A DNA stretch of 11,989 nt from JADJQU01 sp035490315 (GTDB lineage Bacteria > Planctomycetota > UBA1135 > GCA-002686595). Each line of letters opens with the position of its first letter. Position 1 is the first letter of the stretch. The notes beneath the pieces are model-generated. The model searched no databases. It was not told the origin of the DNA and saw only the letters and a program-made list of their open reading frames with translations. The translations under genes were made by a program, and so were the position numbers. Shown piece after piece: positions 1 through 7,274 of the stretch. The stretch spans positions 1-11,989 of the forward strand of contig DATHET010000226.1 in the NCBI GenBank assembly GCA_035490315.1. The letters are read 5' to 3'.

Positions 1-946
1 ACTCTTCGTCGATGTCGAGATCGTCGGCCCACCAGGACGGAGGTCGGGCTCCGAGCGCGAGCGCCTGGTGCAGGGCGGGATCGATCACGTAGATCGGCAG
101 CATCGTTTCGCCCCAGGCGACGAGGTCGATCGCTCGCTCGCCGGCGCTCTTCGCCTCCTCGAGTCCGGTCATCGTCAGTCTCGCGCCCTCGACGAACAGC
201 TCCTCGGATGTCTTCTGCTGCATTTTCCGCCACTGCGGAATCCCTGGCTGGACGAGCAGCACGCGCGGACCCTGCTCGGTCTTCGGCGGCGAAGTGCACA
301 GCGAGAGCAGTGCGGCGAGCAGCAGCGGTCCCCCACCGGCGAAAAGCGCGGTGCGGCGTCGAGCTCGCGCCAGCACAGGCTCGAGCCGGCCAGCGACGAA
401 GAGATCGGCGAGGCCGCCACCGAGTGCCGCCAGGACAAAGGAGACTCCCCAGACACCCCAGACCCGCGCGCTGCCCGCGAGCCAGCTCACTTCGTGCCCA
501 TGGATGCCCAGACGCATCCAGTTCAGGCCAAAGGGCGGCTCCGGGACCGACCGAACAGCCTCGATGAACATCCAGGCCGCCGGCGCGGCGATGGAGAGCG
601 GCCAGTCGCGCGCCAGCTTGCGCAGCAGCAACCCCGCGCAGGCGTAGTAGATGCCGAAGCCCGGCCCGATGAAGAGCAACGAGGTCCAGTGCACCAGCGC
701 CGCCCAGGAGCAGATGCCGCACCAGGCCGCGCAGGCGACCAGCCACTCGATCCCGAAGGCCCAGCGGCCGGGTCGTGACGCGAAGATGGCCCAGAGCGCG
801 ATTGCCACGGGCGCACCGATCGCCCAACCGTCCTTGACGACGATCCCCGGCCCCGAGACATAAAGGAGCAACCAGCCTGCTCCGACGCCGAGCAGTCGAG
901 CCAGAGGACCGCAGTCCGGGGCCGGCGCGGTCTCCGGGGCATTCAT
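1..946 (-). CDS. lnt: Apolipoprotein N-acyltransferase, N-terminal 315 residues (partial, C-terminus beyond window)
   Basis: Lnt transfers an acyl chain from a phospholipid to the N-terminal cysteine of diacylated lipoproteins in the inner membrane, the last step of lipoprotein maturation. I translated this frame by hand from the ATG at 946. Residues 12-30, 40-57, 65-110, 115-130 and 160-185 are hydrophobic, as expected for the multi-helix N-terminal membrane domain. They are followed by an Arg-rich stretch (193-199) and another hydrophobic helix (200-217). The nitrilase-like domain then opens at about 227 with RVLLVQPGIPQW, matching the family's VALVQGNIPQ start. The catalytic glutamate (E267 in E. 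coli) is E280 in VAWGETMLP. The usual motif is W-P-E, so the glycine is a variant. Family members are about 500 residues, so roughly 200 residues are missing, including the catalytic lysine and cysteine. The start overlaps the moeA stop as ATGA, which supports both the start choice and coupled translation. Confidence 0.9.
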   Translation of the reverse strand, partial: MNAPETAPAPDCGPLARLLGVGAGWLLLYVSGPGIVVKDGWAIGAPVAIALWAIFASRPGRWAFGIEWLVACAAWCGICSWAALVHWTSLLFIGPGFGIYYACAGLLLRKLARDWPLSIAAPAAWMFIEAVRSVPEPPFGLNWMRLGIHGHEVSWLAGSARVWGVWGVSFVLAALGGGLADLFVAGRLEPVLARARRRTALFAGGGPLLLAALLSLCTSPPKTEQGPRVLLVQPGIPQWRKMQQKTSEELFVEGARLTMTGLEEAKSAGERAIDLVAWGETMLPIYVIDPALHQALALGARPPSWWADDLDIDEE

Positions 947-2157
947 GCGAAGGGCCGGAACTGGACCAGCTCCCCGCGCGCCACCGCCGTGTCGATCGGA
1001 ATCACCGCGAAGGCTTCCGCGCGCGCGATCCCCGCGACGTCGGCCGATCCATTCCAGCGCACGGGCTCGAGACCCTCGACGCCGTCGGCTCCGGGATCGA
1101 GCCGAACCGGGAGGTACTGCTCGCGCGGATTGGCGGCGAGTTCCTTGCCGAGCCAGCGGCCTCGGCGCAGCGCGGCAGCAGGCTCCGTCTCGCCACCCAA
1201 GCGCTGCAAGGCCGGCCGCACGAAGACTTCGTGGTTGACCAGACAGGACACGGGGTTGCCCGGCAGGGCGAACACGGGAACTCTCCCCGCCATGCCGAAC
1301 CACAGGGGCTTCCCCGGCTTGATCGCGACCTTGTGCAGCACCGGCTCGACGCCGAGGGCCGCGAAGGCGGCGCCGACCAGGTCGTAGCGGCCCATGCTCA
1401 CGCCGCCGGTGGTGATCAGCACGTCGCAGGCGGCGAGCGCACTGCCCAGGGCTGCTTCCAGGACTTCCGGCTCGTCGCGCACCACGCCTCGGTTCTCCAC
1501 CGCCGCGCCGGCCAGGCTGCACAGGGCCGCGAGGTGTTGCGTGTTGCTCTCGCGGATCTGGCCGACGCCCGGGCGCGTTCCGGGAGCGACGAGCTCGTCA
1601 CCGGTGGTCATGACGATCACGCGCGGCCGGACCAGAACGGGGACCGGCTCGCAGCCGACCGAGGCGAGCAGCGACAGATCGCTGGCGCGGATGCGCCGGC
1701 CGCGCGCCATGACGCTCGCGCCGAGCGCCAGGTCCTGACCTCGCGGACAGACGTGCGCGCCCGCCGCGGGACGATCGCGCAGCAGAGCCTCACCGCCGCG
1801 GCGCGTCGATTGCTCGACCATGACGATCGCGTCGGCGCCCACGGGGACCTCGGCGCCGGTGTAGATCTCGACACAGGCCCCGCGCGTCAGTGTCCCAGTC
1901 CACGGCGCTCCTGCGCGGGATTCGCCCACGACGGGCAGGCTTCGCTCCCCCTCTGGGGCCGATTCCGGGCTGAAATCCGCGGCGTGGACCGCAAAACCGT
2001 CGACCGCGCTCTTGTTGAAGGGAGGTAAATCCAGATCGGAAACCAACTCGCGAGCGAGCACTCGCCCCATCGCTTGCGACAATGGCACGGACTCGAGGCT
2101 CTCGAGCGGCACGACGCGCCCGAGGATCTCGGAAAGGACTTCGCGAGGCGTGCGCAT
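943..2157 (-). CDS. moeA: Molybdopterin molybdenumtransferase MoeA
   Basis: This cytoplasmic enzyme inserts molybdate into adenylated molybdopterin in the last common step of molybdenum cofactor synthesis. The 404-residue product has the normal family length and all the signature blocks. These are LPPFNKSAVDGFAV (44-57), GESRAGAP (78-85), YTGAEVPVGADAIVM (99-113), GQD (140-142), VIVMTTGDELV (180-190), GQIRESN (199-205), LITTGGVSMGRYD (247-259), KPGKPLWFG (280-288) and LPGNPVSC (298-305). From memory of E. coli MoeA, the active-site positions T100, D142, E188, D228 and D259 all find the same residue at the same number here, and E. coli D59 corresponds to D53. The conserved block begins within 20 residues of the ATG at 2157, so I chose that start. 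An ATG ten codons upstream (2187) is possible, but neither site has an ideal ribosome-binding site; GGAGAAGG lies about 14 bases before 2157. The stop overlaps the lnt start by four bases. Confidence 0.95.
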   Translation of the reverse strand: MRTPREVLSEILGRVVPLESLESVPLSQAMGRVLARELVSDLDLPPFNKSAVDGFAVHAADFSPESAPEGERSLPVVGESRAGAPWTGTLTRGACVEIYTGAEVPVGADAIVMVEQSTRRGGEALLRDRPAAGAHVCPRGQDLALGASVMARGRRIRASDLSLLASVGCEPVPVLVRPRVIVMTTGDELVAPGTRPGVGQIRESNTQHLAALCSLAGAAVENRGVVRDEPEVLEAALGSALAACDVLITTGGVSMGRYDLVGAAFAALGVEPVLHKVAIKPGKPLWFGMAGRVPVFALPGNPVSCLVNHEVFVRPALQRLGGETEPAAALRRGRWLGKELAANPREQYLPVRLDPGADGVEGLEPVRWNGSADVAGIARAEAFAVIPIDTAVARGELVQFRPFA

Positions 2158-2280
2158 GGCGCGGAGTCTAGCCTTCTCCGCGACCATGAATGAATTGGCT
2201 GAGACTCGTACGATTGCGCGACTGAGCTCCCCGCGGTCCGTCGATTGCTGAACCGCCGTCCCACGCACCGCCCCCCGCCC
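2158..2280. promoter_or_regulatory. Divergent intergenic region between moeA and the RND efflux operon
   Basis: The 123 bases between two divergent start codons must carry the 5' signals of both transcripts, unless promoters lie inside the coding regions. About 2183-2220 is noticeably less GC-rich than its surroundings, which fits a promoter. I could not find a convincing sigma70-type pair: TTGGCT at 2195 lacks a good -10 at the right distance on the plus strand, and TAGACT (2172-2167) lacks a -35 on the minus strand. No long palindromic operator is obvious. The last 30 bases before the adaptor ATG are pyrimidine-rich, without a Shine-Dalgarno sequence. The region is called from gene arrangement rather than from motifs. 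Confidence 0.4.
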
Positions 2281-3798
2281 ATGATTCACGTCCCGCGTCT
2301 GGCAACCTGTGCGTTGCTCCTTTGCCTCGCGTCCGCCTGCAACCAATCGGCGAGCGCGCCGGGATCCGGCGGGCTCGAGGCCGCGACCATCAAGAAGCGC
2401 GATCCCGCGCGGGTGCGCGTCGAGCCGGCGGTCACGCGCGAGATGCTGCGCGTGCTCGAGACCACGACCCGAGTCGAGTCCGAGCACCAGATCGAAGTCG
2501 TGGCGCGCTCCAGCGGCATCGTGACCGAAGTGCTCTGCGAGGAGGGCGACACGGTGACCGAGGGTCAGGTCCTGGCGCGCCTCGATGCGCGCGAGCTCGC
2601 GATCGCCGCGTCCGATGCCGAAGTGGCCCTCGAAGACGCCAAGGCCTCCGAGCCGCGGCTCGCCCTGGCCATCCGCGAAGCGGACGCCAAGCTGGCGACG
2701 GCCAAGCGCAGCTACGACCAGGTGCTGCGCGACTACGCGCGCAACGAGGCTATTTCCTTGCCCGGCACCAACCGGCCGGCGCTGCTCTCGCCCAAGGATC
2801 TCGACGCCTCGCGACTGGCGCGCGACAACGCTCTCGCCGACACGCAGAACGCCGAGCTGGTCCTCGAGCGCGCGAAATTGGAGCACGAGAACGGCAAGAC
2901 CGCGGCGCGGCGCGCCCAGCTGACCCTCGACCGCGCGAAGTTGAACCTCGCGAACATGAGCCTGACCGCGCCCTTCGCGGGCATCCTCTCCGCCCGGAGC
3001 ATCAAAGCCGGGGACACGATCACCGGATCGACCAGCGCCTTCACGCTGACCGACCCGAAGAATCTGCGCGCGATCTTCTATCGGCCGCAGCGCGAGCTCG
3101 CGCTGTTCACGAAGAAGCTGCCCAATTCGGACGCGCTGACGTCCAAGGACAACGACGGAGCGCGCAGCGCCGAGATCGAGATCTTCGCCAGCGCCGAGGC
3201 CCTGCCGGGCAAGCGCTTCCGCGGAACGATCGAGCGTGTCGCGCCGACCATCGATCCGCAATCGGGCAACTTCCGCATCACCGCGAGATTGACCGGCCAG
3301 GCCGAGGGCGAAACCGCCACGACCCTGCTTCCGGGCATGCTCGTGCGCCTGGAGATCATCACCGAGCGGCGGCCGACGGCGCTGGTGATCCCCAAGCGCG
3401 CCCTGCGCCGCGAGGGCGACGTCAACATGGTCTTCGTCGTGCGCGGCGACCACGCGCACCGCGTAGCGGTCAGCGAGGGGCTCGCCGACGGAGAATCGCT
3501 GGAAGTGGTGCCGCTCGCGGGCGGAGAGCTGCGGGCGGGCGAGCTGGTGGTCGTGGTCGGCAACCGCGACCTCGAGGACGGCAGCGAAGTCTCGATTGCC
3601 ACCGGCGGCGAGCTCGGAAACTCCACGCAGTCCGCTGCGGTCGCCGAATCCACCGCGCGCAGCGACGGCAAGTCGAACGAGGTGAAGCCGGACGACCAAC
3701 CTGCCGCGGAACCGGAAAAACCCGCGACGCCCGAGCCGGCGCCGACCGAGACAGAAAACGCTCCCCCGCCCAAGTCCGGGAACGACGGCGGTCGCTAG
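2281..3798 (+). CDS. Efflux RND transporter periplasmic adaptor (membrane fusion protein), lipoprotein
   Basis: The adaptor joins the inner-membrane RND pump to an outer-membrane channel. It has 505 residues. A lipoprotein signal peptide spans 1-20, with hydrophobic core ATCALLLCLAS and lipobox LASAC, so Cys20 would be lipidated. The first half of the biotinyl-lipoyl domain is at 71-103 (SSGIVTEVLCEEGDTVTEGQ). A long alpha-helical hairpin rich in Ala, Arg and Glu runs about 105-225. The second lipoyl half is at 226-257 (LTAPFAGILSARSIKAGDTI). A beta-barrel follows at about 258-365, and a membrane-proximal domain at about 366-445. The tail at 446-505 is low-complexity and rich in Pro, Glu, Ala and Asn; typical adaptors end near 370-400 residues. 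The ATG at 2281 is preferred over an in-frame TTG at 2245 because it gives a standard signal peptide. No Shine-Dalgarno is visible before it. It is the first gene of a three-gene operon. The general function is certain; the substrate is unknown. Confidence 0.93.
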   Translation: MIHVPRLATCALLLCLASACNQSASAPGSGGLEAATIKKRDPARVRVEPAVTREMLRVLETTTRVESEHQIEVVARSSGIVTEVLCEEGDTVTEGQVLARLDARELAIAASDAEVALEDAKASEPRLALAIREADAKLATAKRSYDQVLRDYARNEAISLPGTNRPALLSPKDLDASRLARDNALADTQNAELVLERAKLEHENGKTAARRAQLTLDRAKLNLANMSLTAPFAGILSARSIKAGDTITGSTSAFTLTDPKNLRAIFYRPQRELALFTKKLPNSDALTSKDNDGARSAEIEIFASAEALPGKRFRGTIERVAPTIDPQSGNFRITARLTGQAEGETATTLLPGMLVRLEIITERRPTALVIPKRALRREGDVNMVFVVRGDHAHRVAVSEGLADGESLEVVPLAGGELRAGELVVVVGNRDLEDGSEVSIATGGELGNSTQSAAVAESTARSDGKSNEVKPDDQPAAEPEKPATPEPAPTETENAPPPKSGNDGGR

Positions 3799-3801
3799 GA
3801 G
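3797..3801 (+). promoter_or_regulatory. Shine-Dalgarno AGGAG that fixes a TTG start
   Basis: AGGAG sits six bases before the TTG at 3808 and overlaps the TAG stop of the adaptor gene (3796-3798). The next in-frame Met codon encodes residue 44, inside the first membrane helix, so it cannot be the start of a functional pump. The site therefore supports TTG initiation and stop-start coupling of the adaptor and the first permease. Confidence 0.8.
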
Positions 3802-3807
3802 CGCTGC

Positions 3808-6800
3808 TTGGAACACGACGAGCGAGCTGCGCCCGCCGCCGAACCGCGACAGCCGGACGGCGCGCAAGGCGAAGCAGTCGGCGGCAAGCTGAGCGGATCG
3901 CTCGCCTTCGTCGTCGAGCGGCCGGTGGCGATCACGATGTTCATCATCGCGATCGCGGTGTTCGGCTTCGTTTCGTTCAGCAAGCTGCGCGTCGATCTGC
4001 TTCCGGAGATCAGCTATCCGACGGTCACGGTGCGCACGACCTACAAGGGCGCGGCGCCGGAGGACATCGAGGACCGCATCTCGGAACGCATCCAGGAGGC
4101 CCTCTCGACCCTGCCGCACCTGGTGCGCTCGACCTCGATTTCGCGCGCCGAGACTTCGGACATCGTGCTCGACTTCGACTGGGGCACGGCGATGACCTTC
4201 GCGGTGCAGGACGTGCGCGACAAGCTCGACGGCGTGTTCCTGCCCGACGGCGCCGAGCGGCCGCTGATCCTGCGCTACGACCCCAACCTCGATCCGATCC
4301 TGCGCATCGGGCTCTCGCTGCCCGAGAGCAAGGCGGCGCAGATGGGCGGCGACAACGCGCTGATCCAGCTGCGCTGGATCGCGGAGAATCGCATCCAGCG
4401 CGAGCTCGAAGGCATGAAGGGCGTCGCGGCGGTGCAGATCCGCGGCGGATTGATCGAGGAGATCCGCGTCCGCAACGATCCGTTCAAGATGGCGGCCCAG
4501 GGACTCGATCCCGCCCAGCTCGCCTCGCGGCTAGCCCAGGAAAACATCAATGCGTCCGGCGGCCTGATCCGCGAGGGCTCGACCGAGTACCTCGTGCGCA
4601 CGCTGAACGAGTTCAAGAGCGTCAAGGAAATCGAAGAGCTCGCGTTGGAGCGGCGCGGCGACGCGACCATCCGCGTGCGCGACGTCGCGACGGTCGAGCG
4701 CACCCACGCCGAGCGCGAAGTGGTCACGACCCTGTCGGGCGCGGAAGCGGTCGAGATCGCGATCTACCGCGAAGCCGGCTCGAACATCGTCGAGCTGGCG
4801 GAGGAGGTCAAGCGCAAGCTCTTCGGCGACGAGAATCAGCGCAGAGCGGCCGAGGAATGGAAGAAGCAGGGCAAGGCCAGCGGTCAGCTGACGATCGAGG
4901 AGCGCGGCAGGACTGATTTCCTGGCCTTCCGGATGCGCGACGAAGCGCGGCTGGAGCTGCTCAGTGACCAGTCGACCTTCATCAAGGCCGCGGTCGACGA
5001 CGTCAAGAGCTCGGCGTTGATCGGCGCGGTCCTCGCCATCGCCGTGCTCTGGGTGTTCCTGCGCAATCTCGCGAGCACCTTCATCATCGGCATCACGATT
5101 CCGATCTCGGTGATCGTGACCTTCGCCGCCATGTACATGATGGACGTGACGCTCAACATCATGTCGCTGGGCGGCCTGGCCCTCGGCGCGGGAATGCTGG
5201 TCGACAATTCGATCGTCGTCCTGGAATCGATCGCGCGTTGCCGCAGCGATGGAGACTCGATCCTGCGCGCCGGGATGCGCGGCGTCTCCGAGGTCGCGGG
5301 GGCCGTCACGGCGTCGACGCTGACCACGGTGGCGGTGTTCGCGCCGATCGTCTTCGTGCACGGCATCGCCGGTCAGATCTTCGGCGACCAGGCGGTGACC
5401 GTGGTCTGGTCGCAGATCATCTCGCTGGTCGTGGGGATCACCTTCATCCCGATGCTGGCTTCGCGCGTGTGGCTCTCGAAGGGCGGGCTTCGCAACCTGG
5501 GCAAGCAACCCGGTCCGGTGATCGCCGATATGCGCTGGTCCTGGTCGACACTGCTGCCGAATCTGCTGCTCGCCACGGGCCGACTCTGCCTGTGGATCCT
5601 GGGCTGCGTGACCTTCGTGCTGGTCAACCTGTTCAAGGCCCTCGGCTGGCTGCTCGGATGGATCCTCAAGCCCTTCCACTGGCTCTTCGAATTCTTGTGG
5701 GGCAGCGTCGAGCGCGCCTATCCGGGAGCGATTCGGGCGGCGCTGCACGCTCCCTGGGCGGTGGTCGCGGTCACGGTGGTTCTTTCGATCCTGGCCGCGT
5801 GGCGCATCCCCCACCTCGACGTCGAGCTGCTGCCGGAAATGCACCAGGGAGAGTTCACCCTCTACACCACCCTGGGAGTCGGCACGCCGCTCGAGACCAC
5901 CGAGGCGGTCATGTCGAGGCTGGACGAGCGCGTGCGCGCCCTGCCCGGCGTGCAGACCACGGCTTTGACCGTAGGTGTCGAGAAGGAGACTTTGACGCGC
6001 GACATCGAGGGCAAGCACACCGCGCGCCTCACCGTGCGACTGGATCCCAAGGCGGCGTTGCGCGGCGGCGAAGAGCGCCTGCTCGCCGAGTCGCGCGCGA
6101 TCGTCGCGGGAGATCCGGCCGTGCGCTCGATCGACGTGCGCAGGCCGACGCCTTTCGCGCTCGACGCTCCGATCACGATCGAAGTCCTCGGCCACGACCT
6201 CGAGAAGATGGAAACCGTCGCAGCCCAGGTGTTCGAGCGGGTCTCGACGATCCCGGGCATCGAGGACGTGCGCTCGACGGTCCGCCCCGGCCACCCCGAA
6301 GCGCGCGTCACCTTCGATCGCGAGAAGACGCTGCAATACGGGCTGGATCTCGACCTGGTCTCGAAGCTCGTGCGCGATCAGGTGCTCGGGAACGTCTCCA
6401 CGCGCTTCGACGAGGGCGAGGAAAAAATCGACGTCCGGGTGCAAGGCGACGAGGTGATGCTGGCGAGCCTGGAGCAGGTGCTCGACCTGGTCGTCAACCC
6501 CGGCGCCGCGACCCCGGTGGAGCTGCGCTCCGTCGCGTCGATCGAGCGCGTCCAAGGGCCGGCGGAGATCCGCCGCATCGGCAACACCCGCGCGATCCTG
6601 ATCACGGCCGCCGGCAGCGGCTTGAGCATCGCGGGGATCACCAAGGAGGTCGAGAAGCGACTCGCCACCATGACTCCGCCCGAGGACGTGACCGTGCAGG
6701 TCGGCGGCCAGAAGCGCGAGCTCGACGAGGCGCAGTCGAGCCTGCGTTTCGCGTTGTATCTCGCGATCTTCCTCGTCTACGTCGTGATGGCCTGCCAGTT

Positions 6801-7272
6801 CGAATCCCTGGTGCAACCCTTGATCGTGCTGGTCACGGTGCCCCTGGCGCTGGTCGGCGTGGTCTTCACGCTCGAAGCCCTGGCCGTGCCGATCTCGGTG
6901 ACCGTCTTCCTCGGCGTGATCCTGCTCGCGGGGATCGTCGTCAACAATGCGATCGTGCTGATCGACCGCGTCAACCAGCAGCGCGCCGCCGGCCTGGGCG
7001 TGGCCGACGCGCTGATCGAAGCGGGCGGCACGCGACTGCGCCCGATCATGATGACGATGGCGACCTCCGTCCTCGGCCTCTTGCCGATGACCGGCTGGCT
7101 CGAGCACCTGCCTTTCATGGCCGCGCTCTCCGGCGGCGAGGGCGCCGAGATCCGCGCACCGATGGCGATCACCGTGATCGCGGGCTTGTCGGTTTCGACC
7201 TTGCTCACCCTGATCGTGATCCCGGCCGTCTACTATCTCGTCTACCGCAAGACCGCGCGGGTCGCCGTCTGA
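3808..7272 (+). CDS. RND efflux permease, HAE1/AcrB-like (first of a pair)
   Basis: This inner-membrane proton-driven exporter has 1154 residues, against about 1030-1050 for AcrB-type pumps. It has a 37-residue hydrophilic N-terminal extension and then TM1 at 39-57. The porter entry follows (DLLPEISYPTVTVRTTY, 63-79). The first periplasmic domain runs to about 400 and TM2-TM6 to about 555. TM4 carries the motif GMLVDNSIVVLE, with D466 and N467 where AcrB has D407 and D408. TM7 is at 651-668, followed by the second periplasmic domain to about 978 and TM8-TM12 to 1148. TM10 reads GIVVNNAIVLID, with Asn1046-1047 in place of the AcrB lysine region (K940). Two insertions explain the extra length. 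One is a charged stretch at about 342-381 before TM2. The other is a 557-645 linker between TM6 and TM7 with a 50-residue hydrophobic core. It starts at TTG nine bases after the adaptor stop and ends two bases before the next permease. The substrate is not deducible. Confidence 0.93.
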   Translation: MEHDERAAPAAEPRQPDGAQGEAVGGKLSGSLAFVVERPVAITMFIIAIAVFGFVSFSKLRVDLLPEISYPTVTVRTTYKGAAPEDIEDRISERIQEALSTLPHLVRSTSISRAETSDIVLDFDWGTAMTFAVQDVRDKLDGVFLPDGAERPLILRYDPNLDPILRIGLSLPESKAAQMGGDNALIQLRWIAENRIQRELEGMKGVAAVQIRGGLIEEIRVRNDPFKMAAQGLDPAQLASRLAQENINASGGLIREGSTEYLVRTLNEFKSVKEIEELALERRGDATIRVRDVATVERTHAEREVVTTLSGAEAVEIAIYREAGSNIVELAEEVKRKLFGDENQRRAAEEWKKQGKASGQLTIEERGRTDFLAFRMRDEARLELLSDQSTFIKAAVDDVKSSALIGAVLAIAVLWVFLRNLASTFIIGITIPISVIVTFAAMYMMDVTLNIMSLGGLALGAGMLVDNSIVVLESIARCRSDGDSILRAGMRGVSEVAGAVTASTLTTVAVFAPIVFVHGIAGQIFGDQAVTVVWSQIISLVVGITFIPMLASRVWLSKGGLRNLGKQPGPVIADMRWSWSTLLPNLLLATGRLCLWILGCVTFVLVNLFKALGWLLGWILKPFHWLFEFLWGSVERAYPGAIRAALHAPWAVVAVTVVLSILAAWRIPHLDVELLPEMHQGEFTLYTTLGVGTPLETTEAVMSRLDERVRALPGVQTTALTVGVEKETLTRDIEGKHTARLTVRLDPKAALRGGEERLLAESRAIVAGDPAVRSIDVRRPTPFALDAPITIEVLGHDLEKMETVAAQVFERVSTIPGIEDVRSTVRPGHPEARVTFDREKTLQYGLDLDLVSKLVRDQVLGNVSTRFDEGEEKIDVRVQGDEVMLASLEQVLDLVVNPGAATPVELRSVASIERVQGPAEIRRIGNTRAILITAAGSGLSIAGITKEVEKRLATMTPPEDVTVQVGGQKRELDEAQSSLRFALYLAIFLVYVVMACQFESLVQPLIVLVTVPLALVGVVFTLEALAVPISVTVFLGVILLAGIVVNNAIVLIDRVNQQRAAGLGVADALIEAGGTRLRPIMMTMATSVLGLLPMTGWLEHLPFMAALSGGEGAEIRAPMAITVIAGLSVSTLLTLIVIPAVYYLVYRKTARVAV

Positions 7273-7274
7273 CC

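Noticed and set aside
68..778. Plus-strand open frame of 236 codons at the left edge
   Set aside because: It is antisense to lnt, whose hydrophobic helices and nitrilase motifs read through the whole stretch. The plus-strand product has no recognisable features.
2195..2223. TTGGCT as a sigma70 -35 element for the efflux operon
   Set aside because: At 17 bases spacing the -10 position reads GCGACT, which does not resemble TATAAT.
2245..2280. TTG at 2245 as start of the adaptor
   Set aside because: It would add twelve residues, Arg/Pro-rich, before a signal peptide that is already complete from the ATG at 2281.
2158..4119. Minus-strand open frame continuing upstream of moeA, giving an apparent 1058-residue protein
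   Set aside because: It lies antisense to the adaptor and first permease, has Arg/Gly/Ala-biased low-complexity sequence with no recognisable motif, and MoeA homology starts only at 2157. It is a by-product of GC-rich codon use.
4531..7107. 858-residue minus-strand open frame
   Set aside because: It is antisense to the first permease, His/Asp/Arg-rich in the way typical of reverse-frame translations of GC-rich membrane-protein genes, with no domain.
5238..7274. In-frame upstream extension of the second permease
   Set aside because: The extension overlaps the first permease in another frame and is Arg/Ala-rich without membrane segments. The ATG at 7275 directly precedes TM1.
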